Assembly (NCBI GenBank): GCA_025352625.1
Contig: JANXSR010000417.1
Coordinates: 1-44,124, forward strand
Length of the DNA stretch: 44,124 nucleotides
Reading direction: 5' to 3'
Source of the DNA: Ferruginibacter sp.
Lineage (GTDB): Bacteria > Bacteroidota > Bacteroidia > Chitinophagales > Chitinophagaceae
Shown here piece after piece: positions 20,902 through 30,783 of the stretch. The notes beneath the pieces are model-generated. The model made no database searches. It was not told the DNA's origin and saw only the letters and a list, made by a program, of their open reading frames with translations. A program made the position numbers and the translations under genes. Position 1 is the first letter of the stretch. Each line of letters opens with the position of its first letter.

Positions 20902-21630
20902 ATGCAAAGAGCGATTATTATTGATGATGAACGGCTGGCAAGAAATGAATTAAAAAAATTATTGCTTGAATTTCCGGATGTGGAAGTAATAGACGAAGCT
21001 GCGAATGCCACTGAAGGTATAGAGAAGATTGATGCCCTTAGTCCAGACCTTATTTTTTTAGATATTCAAATGCCTGGCAAAACAGGCTTTGATATGTTGC
21101 TGGAATTGGATAAAGCGCCACATGTAATTTTTACAACTGCCTACGACGAGTATGCGTTGAAGGCTTTTGAAGTAAATGCATTGGATTATTTAATGAAGCC
21201 GATAGAGCCAAAACGTTTGGCAGATGCATTGCAAAAATTACAGCAGGCCGAAGAAAAAGAACTCGCCGCACAACAAGCATTTAACAGGGGATTGCTTACA
21301 GAAAACGACCAGGTTTTTGTAAAAGACGGAGAGCGCTGCTGGTTTGTTAAGTTATCAGAAGTGCGTTTGTTTGAAAGTGTTGGCAACTATGCCAAAGTAT
21401 TTTTTGCAGGCAATAAACCACTTATTTTAAAATCCTTAAATGCACTGGAAGAGCGGCTGGACGAAAAAATATTTTTTCGTGCCAACCGTAAGCACATAGT
21501 AAATATGCGTATGATAGAAAAAATAGAACCATACTTTAATGGCGGATTATTATTGGAACTGAGAGGTGGCGAAAAAGTAGAAGTAAGCAGAAGGCAGGCA
21601 GTAAAGTTTAAAGAAATGATGAGCTTGTAA
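20902..21630 (+). CDS. LytTR family response regulator
   Basis: Receiver domain (IIDDERLARNELKKLL, LIFLDIQMPGKTGFDML, DYLMKPIEP) plus C-terminal LytTR DNA-binding domain (FFRANRKHIVNMRMIEKIEPY). Confidence 0.94.
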   Translation: MQRAIIIDDERLARNELKKLLLEFPDVEVIDEAANATEGIEKIDALSPDLIFLDIQMPGKTGFDMLLELDKAPHVIFTTAYDEYALKAFEVNALDYLMKPIEPKRLADALQKLQQAEEKELAAQQAFNRGLLTENDQVFVKDGERCWFVKLSEVRLFESVGNYAKVFFAGNKPLILKSLNALEERLDEKIFFRANRKHIVNMRMIEKIEPYFNGGLLLELRGGEKVEVSRRQAVKFKEMMSL

Positions 21631-21718
21631 TTACTGCAATATTTTTTATTACCAGGTTAACAGATGAATACAATTACCACGTATATTTAGCTGGAATGTG
21701 GCAATAGCAATTGCTTTA

Positions 21719-22093
21719 TTATTTTATGTTTTTTTTCAGTTGATTTTTCAAAAAGGTATTTTCTTCTTTATATTGTTGAATACACAATTTGTAACCATCT
21801 TCCATTTGGTTATTAGTATGGGCAAATACATTAGCAGTGCCATTGTTATTGAAAACCATGCTGCTGTCGAACTCCAGAATTTGTGCGTAGTTTACCTTTA
21901 AAATATTTGCTATTTTCAACATCTTCGATAAGGTTAATTCGCTTATCCCCCTTTCAATATTACGATAGGAGACTTCGCCTATGTTGAGTGCTGCTGCTAT
22001 CTGTTTTGTATTTAACTTTCTAAGGTTACGAAAATGTTCTATATTCTCACCAACCTTTAATTGAAAATCCATTATATCTTTTTCAGTTTTCAT
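21719..22093 (-). CDS. XRE-family helix-turn-helix transcriptional regulator
   Basis: FRNLRKLNTKQIAAALNIGEVSYRNIERGISELTLSKMLKIANILKV HTH pattern. Confidence 0.88.
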   Translation of the reverse strand: MKTEKDIMDFQLKVGENIEHFRNLRKLNTKQIAAALNIGEVSYRNIERGISELTLSKMLKIANILKVNYAQILEFDSSMVFNNNGTANVFAHTNNQMEDGYKLCIQQYKEENTFLKNQLKKNIK

Positions 22094-22405
22094 CTTTAAT
22101 TATTTTATAAAAGCTAATCTAATAAATTCTTAGTAATTCTATGAAAATAATATTTTATAGAATATTGGTCTTTCTCTTATTTTTTAAAAACCATCCCTGA
22201 AAGTCTTTGTGATATTGGGTTTCAAAAAAATGAAGAACCGGAGCATAAAATAATTTTGTGATTAATAAATATTTTTCTATCGGTTAAGTAAAAAAAATAA
22301 CGCACAATTTTATCTAACCTTGTATAGGTAAATATCTGTACCCACGGTAAACTTCCTGAAAAATCGTGTAATAAAATACTAGTAAGGCGGTATTACTTAC
22401 GTAAA

Positions 22406-23848
22406 GTGAAAACAAAACTAAAAATTATGTATCCCCAAAAATTAACGATCGTTTTGGTCGGGCTGGCTTCTTGTTTATTTTTTCAGTCCTGCCAAAAAGA
22501 AGTCAACAGACCCAAAGATCTACTGACTACAGAAACAGCAGATGAAGATTTAAAACTACGGTTAGAACAAGCTACAATGATTACCGGAACAGTTATGACA
22601 GATACAAGTATTGCTTTTGCATATAAGCGGGCAGTACTTGATAGAGTTGCTAAAGATAGTAATGATGATGAAGCAATTTCTATGAAAGAGATTGTTGCAG
22701 ATGCAGCAGTTTGTAAATCGTTCTCAAAAGTATTTAAGGAAAAATATTTAGCACTTTTTATAAGTAGAAAATATTATAATTCCGAAAAATATGATGTTAT
22801 TACAAATAGAATACTTGGAAAAAGTAATGCATCAAGGCTTAATTTAGGTGCTAATCGCACAGATGCAAGTGCTCTTCCACCAGCACTTAATATTGATTCA
22901 GCAGAAGTTTTTATGACTAGTGAAAGTGTGCAAATTTATTTTCCATATTCGGATAATTTTACGACTGATACAAGGGCACCATATTTTACATACTATCCGC
23001 TGGATTCACAAAATGTGTTAACGGGATATAAGACTTTTAAAACTATAGTAATGCCGGATGGTAGCTCTCAAACTATTCCATTTGGCACTTTTATGGCAAA
23101 TGAAGATAGTGCTTACAACCACGCCATATATGTTCTAAATTTCGGCGATCCTGCTTATGTGAGAGTAGCTACATCAACACCGCCACCACCTGCTGCAACA
23201 TGTACAAATTTAACTTACAATACGCTTTCAGATTCAGTTGATGACAGGTATGTAATCTCTTGCTCAATGCCCAAAATTAGATTAATGCAAAATATTAGAA
23301 GTTGGGTGGGTGGTTCAAATTACCTTTCATTAGGACAGGCTTATACAATCCCTGTAAAGTTAGATGTAAACCCAACAGATGGAAGCCTAGCAGTTAAAGA
23401 CACAAATAGGCTTATTAGACCTGACTTTCCAATTAAAAGAAAATATGTTAGAAAAGGTTGGTGGAAAGATTATGGAGAAATTTGGAGTGGAGATTGGAGG
23501 CTGATAAGGTATAATAATGCTATGTGTTTTTCAGGTAAAGCAGGATGGCTTAAAGGAACAGTTGTTAATGTTGGTTATACAATTAATGCTGGCGTACAAT
23601 ACGATACTGCACAACGAAGATTTAAACCATCATTTAATGCAGGTATTAATATAACTGGCAATTTAAAATTTGATGCACATTACTGGTCAACAGGTACAGA
23701 TTATATAACCAGAAGGGATATGTTATCACATGTGGTGGGTGATGCCTTTGGCTTAGGTGTGGCAACACAAGCTGGCGAAACAGTTCCATATACTGTAAGA
23801 CAATGTGGCTATGTGCGCTATTATTTTAAAGATTACATTTGTTATTAA
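22406..23848 (+). CDS. Hypothetical lipoprotein (likely start at ATG 22427)
   Basis: Signal peptide with lipobox-like LFFQSC; no recognisable enzyme motif. Confidence 0.75.
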   Translation: MKTKLKIMYPQKLTIVLVGLASCLFFQSCQKEVNRPKDLLTTETADEDLKLRLEQATMITGTVMTDTSIAFAYKRAVLDRVAKDSNDDEAISMKEIVADAAVCKSFSKVFKEKYLALFISRKYYNSEKYDVITNRILGKSNASRLNLGANRTDASALPPALNIDSAEVFMTSESVQIYFPYSDNFTTDTRAPYFTYYPLDSQNVLTGYKTFKTIVMPDGSSQTIPFGTFMANEDSAYNHAIYVLNFGDPAYVRVATSTPPPPAATCTNLTYNTLSDSVDDRYVISCSMPKIRLMQNIRSWVGGSNYLSLGQAYTIPVKLDVNPTDGSLAVKDTNRLIRPDFPIKRKYVRKGWWKDYGEIWSGDWRLIRYNNAMCFSGKAGWLKGTVVNVGYTINAGVQYDTAQRRFKPSFNAGINITGNLKFDAHYWSTGTDYITRRDMLSHVVGDAFGLGVATQAGETVPYTVRQCGYVRYYFKDYICY

Positions 23849-23859
23849 ACATTTCACTT

Positions 23860-23894
23860 AAAAGAAGATCGATTAAAACAATCGATCTTCTTTT
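23860..23894 (+). terminator. Strong hairpin terminator between the lipoprotein and beta-barrel genes
   Basis: Perfect 15-bp stem aaaagaagatcgatt-aaaac-aatcgatcttctttt. Confidence 0.75.
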
Positions 23895-23905
23895 AAAAAA
23901 ATATT

Positions 23906-24613
23906 ATGAAAACTAAATATTTTATACTTATTGTCTTGCTATTAATATCAAGAATTTCTTTTTGCCAAATTAATAAATTTAGTAAACTAAATTTATTTGC
24001 TGCCTCTGGTTATAATGTCAATCCATACTTTTATACCTATAAAGGTTTTTATATTAAAATGGGGGCCGAGTATAATCTCTATCAAAATTTATCAGTTAAT
24101 ATCTTTTACTGGCATACCCATAGTGGCAATATGCCGGGTGATTTAAATAATACACCCAACAGTTATATAGATGACCCTACTTTTGTTAACAGGTTCATTG
24201 GTATTAGCCGAGCTGATTTCTTTGCAGGCAAAGCCATTTACACTCAGGTAAATGCAGAAATAATAAACTTTGCTGTTTCTTACAAAGTCCATTTTAAAAA
24301 AGGAGCAAAATTTAGCTTCTCCCCTAAAATTGGCTATAACTATTGTAGTTCTTCTAACACATCCATAGGGCTATATTCGGCAGGGTTTACAAATGACAGA
24401 TTAACTGGAGGAGAAGTAGATTTTAGTTTAAGCAAAACAAAGGTATTTGGCATTAATGCAGGATGTACTTTTAATTACAGGTTAAAGCCCCAATTAGAAT
24501 TATTAATAGATGCTGATAAGTTTACTAATTCTAGTCCACATGGTGGTTCAGGGCCTACTTATTTTGAAGCAGCTAATTTAGGTGCAGGCATCCGCTATTA
24601 TTTTAAAAAATAG
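23906..24613 (+). CDS. Outer membrane beta-barrel-like hypothetical protein
   Basis: Signal peptide; alternating aromatic/hydrophobic strands; terminal aromatic-rich strand GAGIRYYFKK. Confidence 0.7.
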   Translation: MKTKYFILIVLLLISRISFCQINKFSKLNLFAASGYNVNPYFYTYKGFYIKMGAEYNLYQNLSVNIFYWHTHSGNMPGDLNNTPNSYIDDPTFVNRFIGISRADFFAGKAIYTQVNAEIINFAVSYKVHFKKGAKFSFSPKIGYNYCSSSNTSIGLYSAGFTNDRLTGGEVDFSLSKTKVFGINAGCTFNYRLKPQLELLIDADKFTNSSPHGGSGPTYFEAANLGAGIRYYFKK

Positions 24614-24682
24614 CAGGAATAGCTGCATTTAAAATTACGTTTACACTAACTACTACATCAGTAATTTCATCATTAAAAGCCC

Positions 24683-25465
24683 TTATACTATTTGAATTCC
24701 TACACTATGCACTGCTGCAGACATTTCTTTTATAAGGGATGCATCTTTTTCAATTGCATTACCTACAACAATTACATCGGCGCCGGCTTTGCAGTTTAGA
24801 TAGGCTTTTTCAGGTTCAGTAATCCCGCCGCCAATAATCAATGGCACTTCAATAGCCTGTGCCACTTTTTCTATCATGCTTTCGGAAATCGGTTGCTTGG
24901 CACCACTGCCCGCATCCATATAAATTAGCCCCATGCCCAACATTTCTCCTGCCATTGCGGTACATACTGCAATTTCATTTTTATCTGCCGGTAAGGGGTT
25001 TGCATTTGAAATATAAGAAACTGTAGTCGGGGCTCCGCCATCAACCACCATGTAACCGGTTGACATTATTTCGAGGCCACTTTTTTTAACAATCGGCGCT
25101 GATACAACATGTTGACCAATCAATAATTCCGGATTGCGGCCGCTTATTAAAGAGAGATATAGTAATGCATCTGCATACTTACTAACCTGCGAAGGACTGC
25201 CCGGAAATAGTACCGTAGGAATAACACATTTTCTTTTTATCAATTGCAAACATTCATCCAGGTAATTGGAAATTACAAGGCTGCCGCCAACTAAAAAATA
25301 GTCAACCCTTGCACTTACTGCCAATGCTATCAGTTGCTCCAAATTGTCATCATTGACCTTATCCGGATCAATTAAAACAGCAAATGATTTTTTGCCCAGA
25401 CGCTTACGCTCCGTTAATGAATGATATATTCCTTTTAACATCAACTCTTTATTCGTTACCTGCAA
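24683..25465 (-). CDS. Geranylgeranylglyceryl/heptaprenylglyceryl phosphate synthase family protein; likely true start at ATG 25441
   Basis: KKSFAVLIDPDK, DYFLVGGSLV, TVLFPGSPSQVSKYADALLYLSLISGRNPELLIGQHV, YMDAGSGAKQPIS, PLIIGGGITEPEKA. Confidence 0.9.
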   Translation of the reverse strand: MQVTNKELMLKGIYHSLTERKRLGKKSFAVLIDPDKVNDDNLEQLIALAVSARVDYFLVGGSLVISNYLDECLQLIKRKCVIPTVLFPGSPSQVSKYADALLYLSLISGRNPELLIGQHVVSAPIVKKSGLEIMSTGYMVVDGGAPTTVSYISNANPLPADKNEIAVCTAMAGEMLGMGLIYMDAGSGAKQPISESMIEKVAQAIEVPLIIGGGITEPEKAYLNCKAGADVIVVGNAIEKDASLIKEMSAAVHSVGIQIV

Positions 25466-25555
25466 ATGTAAAATTTTTTAGTCTTAATAAATAAAGATAG
25501 GCAAATCAATAATTTAACACCTTATCATTTAAGGAAATAAGGTAAATTCGAAGCT

Positions 25556-26320
25556 ATGAAAGTGAATGTTTTGTTTGGAATTGTATCTTTTTTTATACCC
25601 TTCTTTAATTCATTGGATGCAGCGTGCCAGGTAAACAACCAGGCAAATGTCCCTATAAAAATTTCTTTCATCAATACCATAAATAGTATTCCTGTTGTAT
25701 TGGACTCCGGCAACTATACCAATTGCTGGAATGAAACTTTTAATATCAATGCTTTAAAATATTACATCAGCAATGTACAACTGCAAACAGCCGAAAAAAA
25801 AATAGCAGCTGAAAAAAATAGTTATCATTTGATCAATGAAGAGGATTTGGCTTCAAAAAGCTTTTCGTTTATGGCCTCGCCCGGCACTTATAAAACACTT
25901 TCTTTTTTAATTGGTGTAGATAGTTTAAAGAATGTAAGCGGAGCCCAAACTGATGCGCTGGATCCGCTGAACGGAATGTTTTGGACATGGAACAGTGGTT
26001 ATGTAATGTTTAAACTCGAAGGCCACTCGGCCGGTTCAGCAGTTGTTAAAAATAAAATAGAATATCACATTGGGGGCTTTTCAGGGGCAAATAGTGTTTT
26101 GCGCAGGGTTGAATTAAATATAGAAAGCAGTGCAGTTTTATTAGATAAAAATAGCATAACCGAAATAATTGTGCATACAGATTTGAGTAAAATATGGAAT
26201 GCAGTGCATGAATTGAAAATTAGTGAGACCCCCATTTGCACTACTCCTGGTATTTTGGCAGCTGGCATTGCGGATAATTATTCAAAAGCGTTTGAGATAT
26301 TAAAAGTTATTCATCCCTAA
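25556..26320 (+). CDS. MbnP-like protein
   Basis: Secreted; ALKYYISNVQL, LSFLIGVDSLKNVSGAQTDALDPLNGMFWTWNSGYVMFKLEGHS resemble the MbnP family; 14 bp upstream of a di-haem peroxidase gene. Confidence 0.8.
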   Translation: MKVNVLFGIVSFFIPFFNSLDAACQVNNQANVPIKISFINTINSIPVVLDSGNYTNCWNETFNINALKYYISNVQLQTAEKKIAAEKNSYHLINEEDLASKSFSFMASPGTYKTLSFLIGVDSLKNVSGAQTDALDPLNGMFWTWNSGYVMFKLEGHSAGSAVVKNKIEYHIGGFSGANSVLRRVELNIESSAVLLDKNSITEIIVHTDLSKIWNAVHELKISETPICTTPGILAAGIADNYSKAFEILKVIHP

Positions 26321-26334
26321 AAAGGGCATTACAG

Positions 26335-27402
26335 ATGTTGAAAATAAAAATCATTATATCATTACTGTTAATTGTTGTAATGGCTTCTGCCTTTATTTAT
26401 AATGAGCCGCCCCATAAACTTACTTATTTAAAATTATTTATACCAAGGGGCTGGCCAAAACCTACCACTGATATTTTTGCAACTAACCCACTTACAGAAG
26501 AAGGTTTTGTGTTAGGCCGAAAATTATTTTATGATGGACGTTTGAGCAAAGATGGAAATTTTCCCTGTTCCGGTTGCCACCAGCAGTTTGCTGCATTTTC
26601 TACTTATGGACATGATTTTAGCCATGGCTTTAATAACAACTTAACTAAAAGAAATGCCCCGGGCTTATTCAATCTTGCCTGGCAAAAAGAAATGCATTGG
26701 GATGGAGGTGTTAACCACCTTGAGGTACAGCCCTTGGCCCCACTTACCAATCTAAATGAGATGGCAGAAACATTACCCAATGTGTTACAAAAATTAAAAA
26801 AAGATACGGCCTATGTTAGCCTGTTTAAAGCTGCATTTAAAGATGGTGTCATCAACAGTCAACATATGCTAAAAGCGCTGGCACAATTTACCGGCAGCAT
26901 ACAATCTTATAACAGCAGGTATGATAAAGTAAAAAGAGGGGAAGACAATTTTACCATTAGTGAAAAATTAGGATATAAAATATTTTTAGATAAATGTAAT
27001 ACTTGCCACAAGGAACCTTTGTTTACAGATAATTCTTTTCGTAATAATGGTCTTATAGTCAATAGTAAATTACCGGATAGCGGGCGAATGTCTATCACAG
27101 GCAACCTTACCGATTTGTATAAATTTAAAGTTCCCAGTTTAAGAAACTGTAGCATCACTATTCCGTATATGCATGATGGACGTATGTTTAGCCTAAGCAA
27201 AGTTATAGACCATTACCGCAAAGGGATTGATACAACACAAGCAACATTAGATACCTTATTAAAAAAAAGGCTTATTATATCTGAACAGGAAAGAATAGAT
27301 CTTCTTTCTTTTTTATATACTTTAAGAGATGAGGATTTGCTAAAAGATACACGTTTTGCACCTCCTAATTATATTCAGCCAGCAGCGAAACAAGAACATT
27401 AA
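26335..27402 (+). CDS. Di-haem cytochrome c peroxidase / MbnH-like
   Basis: Two CxxCH haem motifs (CSGCH, CNTCH); GRKLFYDGRLSKDGNFPCSGCHQQ, VPSLRNCSITIPYMHDGRM. Confidence 0.9.
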   Translation: MLKIKIIISLLLIVVMASAFIYNEPPHKLTYLKLFIPRGWPKPTTDIFATNPLTEEGFVLGRKLFYDGRLSKDGNFPCSGCHQQFAAFSTYGHDFSHGFNNNLTKRNAPGLFNLAWQKEMHWDGGVNHLEVQPLAPLTNLNEMAETLPNVLQKLKKDTAYVSLFKAAFKDGVINSQHMLKALAQFTGSIQSYNSRYDKVKRGEDNFTISEKLGYKIFLDKCNTCHKEPLFTDNSFRNNGLIVNSKLPDSGRMSITGNLTDLYKFKVPSLRNCSITIPYMHDGRMFSLSKVIDHYRKGIDTTQATLDTLLKKRLIISEQERIDLLSFLYTLRDEDLLKDTRFAPPNYIQPAAKQEH

Positions 27403-27484
27403 TTTTACAATTCTCCCTAGTAATATAGCTCCTGAAAAATGATACCGGCTTTATGGTTGTTTAAGGCAATTTAAATAAAAAAGG

Positions 27485-27492
27485 TAAATTTG
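27485..27492 (+). promoter_or_regulatory. TAAATTTG -7 element immediately upstream of arfB ATG (27496)
   Basis: Exact TAnnTTTG match; overlaps the ORF-track TTG start at 27490. Confidence 0.4.
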
Positions 27493-27888
27493 AAAATGGA
27501 TATTACAACAGAAATAAAATTTAAAACTGCACGCAGTGGTGGTAAGGGAGGTCAAAATGTAAACAAAGTGGAAAGCATGGTTGAGGGGTATTGGAATATA
27601 GAAAATTCAACATTGTTTAATGAAGATCAAAAAAAACTCATTACGGCTAAATTGATCAATAAGATAAATGCTGATGGAAACCTGCTCGTAAAAAGTCAGG
27701 TTGACCGCAGCCAATTGGGTAATAAATTAATGGTAATTAAAAAAATGAATGAGCTGGTAAGTAAAGCGCTTATTGTTGCAAAAAAGAGAAAACCCACAAA
27801 GCCCGGTAAAGCCGCAAAGGAAAAAAGAATTACTACCAAAAAGAAAGCTGGAGAGATAAAACAAAGCAGGATGAAAGTTAAACTGTAG
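27490..27888 (+). CDS. arfB: Alternative ribosome-rescue factor ArfB / class I release-factor-like; likely true start at ATG 27496
   Basis: GGKGGQNVNKVES GGQ motif and basic C-terminal tail. Confidence 0.88.
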   Translation: MKMDITTEIKFKTARSGGKGGQNVNKVESMVEGYWNIENSTLFNEDQKKLITAKLINKINADGNLLVKSQVDRSQLGNKLMVIKKMNELVSKALIVAKKRKPTKPGKAAKEKRITTKKKAGEIKQSRMKVKL

Positions 27889-27937
27889 CCATTAAATGCA
27901 ACAGTTTTTTTGTTTTATTAATTGATTAACAATTCTG

Positions 27938-28267
27938 TTAGCGGTGAGGATCGCCTTTATACCAACGAAAAATAAACCACACGAAAGATAAAAAAGAAGG
28001 TATGCCTAATAAAGATGGAAGGCCCTTCATAAAGGATGACATTTGGATTTTTGTATCCGTAATAGTTCTGTCTATAAAAATATTATTTAATAAAAATCCA
28101 AATAAAGCCGTGGTCCAGCTAACAAGTAAAACAGGGAAAAGTACGCCTGCATCTATCCTGAATTTAGTATAGATAAAAACGCTATAGGATTGAGGTGCTA
28201 AAAAAATAACACACAACAAACAACAGGAAAAAACACTTAACCACAAAGAGTATCTCCAGATTTTCAT
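27938..28267 (-). CDS. Small hypothetical membrane protein
   Basis: Three hydrophobic segments in 109 aa ORF. Confidence 0.55.
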   Translation of the reverse strand: MKIWRYSLWLSVFSCCLLCVIFLAPQSYSVFIYTKFRIDAGVLFPVLLVSWTTALFGFLLNNIFIDRTITDTKIQMSSFMKGLPSLLGIPSFLSFVWFIFRWYKGDPHR

Positions 28268-28347
28268 ATAACAGGTTGCGTTGTTTACAGGGTAAAAAAT
28301 AAGTGCAATTAGTTAGATTGCATTTATAGAACGAATTATATAAATCT

Positions 28348-28986
28348 TTATTGTTTACGTTTATCCTTTAACGTTTGTAATATTAGCCGTTGTTTATCTA
28401 ATTCAGCTTTTAGAGTAGCCTGTGTTTTTAAATTTTCTTCAATATCAGTTTCAATTTTAGTTTTTTTCTTCTGTAATTCACCGGCTGCTGTACTAAGCAT
28501 CAAACTATCTTTAGAAACTTTTTTTACAACTTCATCCTGTGCTCCTATTTGTTGCTCAAGATCGTACCCCGCTACTCTTTCTGTTAATCCATCAAGATAT
28601 TTTTTTGCATTACTGAATACATTTGCATCAGTTGTATCTCCAATAAATTTACCATAGCCAGCAGATATCAGCATCGTAACAGTAGTAGCATCTTTTTCTT
28701 TTCTGCTTTTTTTATCAGTTTTAAAATACAAATCGTAATAATCTGGGCCTAATTCCGGCAGCCGTACTCCTTTGTATGTTAAATATCCACTGGCATCTTT
28801 TCCTTTATAGCCTTTATTCTCAAAATAGTTATCAATCGATTTATTAACTGTCTTTTCTGGAAAAGGAACATCAAATTCAATAGCGGGTTGTTTGCTTCCC
28901 TGGTATTGTGCTGTTGCATTTCTTGCCTGAGCAAATACACTGGTAGTTGCCGCAAATGCAATTACTAAAAGGTAAATTTTTTTCAT
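28348..28986 (-). CDS. Hypothetical secreted/periplasmic protein with C-terminal coiled coil
   Basis: Signal peptide MKKIYLLVIAFAATTSVFAQA; C-terminal K/E/Q-rich helix. Confidence 0.7.
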   Translation of the reverse strand: MKKIYLLVIAFAATTSVFAQARNATAQYQGSKQPAIEFDVPFPEKTVNKSIDNYFENKGYKGKDASGYLTYKGVRLPELGPDYYDLYFKTDKKSRKEKDATTVTMLISAGYGKFIGDTTDANVFSNAKKYLDGLTERVAGYDLEQQIGAQDEVVKKVSKDSLMLSTAAGELQKKKTKIETDIEENLKTQATLKAELDKQRLILQTLKDKRKQ

Positions 28987-29175
28987 GTCGTCATTTATAA
29001 GGTTATGGTAAAATATGATTAAGAGGCACTTTACTTATGGCCATAAAATTAAAAGAATTTGTTGTAAATATTTAAAAAGATAAGGATGCATAATAATTGA
29101 TTATTTACAGTATGCAATGAAGAACCATATTTTAATATTTCTATAAAGGGGTAATTAAAATTTATACAAGTAAAT

Positions 29176-30702
29176 TTGTCCCTAAACAATTTCTCATTGA
29201 GTAGTATCAAAAAATTAGCGTCTCAAACAATGTGGTATGGGGTTAGCTCTATTGCCGCCAGGTTTATCAATAACCTGCTTACACCTTATCTAACCTATTC
29301 TGATAATATTACCACCGCTGACTATGGCATTCAGGCATTGGTTTATTCTGCCATTCCATTATTAAATATCATTTTTACTTACGGCTTCGAAACAACTTAT
29401 TTTCGCTTTTCTTCCAAAGAAGAAAACAAGGCAACTATTTACAGCACGTCATTTCTTTCGCTGTTTTTTTCTACTATACTTTTCACCACACTGCTTTGGA
29501 TTAGCCGAAATACTTTTGGTAATGTGATTGGGCTAGGCAATTATCCGGAAATAATTAAGCTGGCTATTTTAGTAATAGCAGTAGATGCGTTGAGCCGAAT
29601 TCCTTTGGCAAGATTAAGGCAGGACGGGAGACCCAGAAAATATGCCTTTGTAATTATTGTTGGTATTTTATTCAATATATTTTTTACTTGGTTTTTTGTC
29701 GGTTATTGTTTCAATGCATTAAAAAATGACCCTGATAGTTGGGTTAGTCTTTTCTATTCCAAAGGACACGTGATTTATTATGTGGTGCTCGCTAATCTCA
29801 TCCAGGCCATTGTTACGCTATTATTGCTGTCATCCGAAATAGCAAAAGTTAGGTTTAAGTTTGATGCCAAATTATGGAAGCAGATGATGATCTACTCCAT
29901 GCCGCTTATTATCGTTGGCATGGGCGGCATGGTGAATGAAGTTTTTGACAGGCTGATGCTGCGTTGGTGGCTGCCTGGCAATGTATTGTCAAGAGAGACG
30001 CAAGTAGGGATCTACGGTGCCTGTTACAAGATATCGATCCTCATCACGCTGTTTATAAACGCTTTCCGCATGGGCGCCGAACCCTTCTTTTTCAAACAGG
30101 CTGATGGGCAAAACCCTCAACGTATATTCGCCAGGGTAATGAAATTTTTTGTAATCATTATTTGTATCATGTTCCTGGCAGTAAGCCTGTACATGCCCAT
30201 CTGGAAAAATTTTATCGGGCCAAGATATTGGTCTGGCTTGTCAGTAGTGCCAATATTATTGCTGGCCAATATGTTCCTCGGCATCTACTACAATTTAAGT
30301 GTATGGTACAAACTCAGTAACAAAACATCTGCCGGCGCATGGATCACAATTGGCGGTGTTGTTATTACCACGGGTATAAATTATTTATTTATCCCAACCT
30401 ACGGATACATGGCTTGTGCATGGGCAACTTTTTTATGTTATGGCAGTATGATGGTAGCCTCTTTTGTTTGGGGCCAGAAAGAATACCGTATACCATATGC
30501 CTGGAAAAAATTATTGGCTTACATGGTTATTGTGGTGTTGCTTTTCTTTGCCCACAAAGGTATTACGGCAATTTGGAGCAACACCATTTTTAGTTTGGTC
30601 GTGGCAACCATATTGGTAAGCATTTATTTATGGTTTATTGGAAATACAGAAAAAAAGGAACTGCCACAACTCCCAATCATTGGAAAATATTTTAAAAAAT
30701 AG
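29176..30702 (+). CDS. Polysaccharide flippase / MATE-like Wzx family; likely start at 29197 (TTG) rather than 29176
   Basis: Multi-TM protein SSIKKLASQTMWYGVSSIAARFINNLLTPYLTY..., RLRQDGRPRKYAF motif. Confidence 0.85.
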   Translation: MSLNNFSLSSIKKLASQTMWYGVSSIAARFINNLLTPYLTYSDNITTADYGIQALVYSAIPLLNIIFTYGFETTYFRFSSKEENKATIYSTSFLSLFFSTILFTTLLWISRNTFGNVIGLGNYPEIIKLAILVIAVDALSRIPLARLRQDGRPRKYAFVIIVGILFNIFFTWFFVGYCFNALKNDPDSWVSLFYSKGHVIYYVVLANLIQAIVTLLLLSSEIAKVRFKFDAKLWKQMMIYSMPLIIVGMGGMVNEVFDRLMLRWWLPGNVLSRETQVGIYGACYKISILITLFINAFRMGAEPFFFKQADGQNPQRIFARVMKFFVIIICIMFLAVSLYMPIWKNFIGPRYWSGLSVVPILLLANMFLGIYYNLSVWYKLSNKTSAGAWITIGGVVITTGINYLFIPTYGYMACAWATFLCYGSMMVASFVWGQKEYRIPYAWKKLLAYMVIVVLLFFAHKGITAIWSNTIFSLVVATILVSIYLWFIGNTEKKELPQLPIIGKYFKK

Positions 30703-30783
30703 CAGCTCCATTACTTCTTTTTAAATAAGGCAAGTAAGTATATTTACTTTGTTGATAATTCTATACACTTAAGCAGTTGCTGC

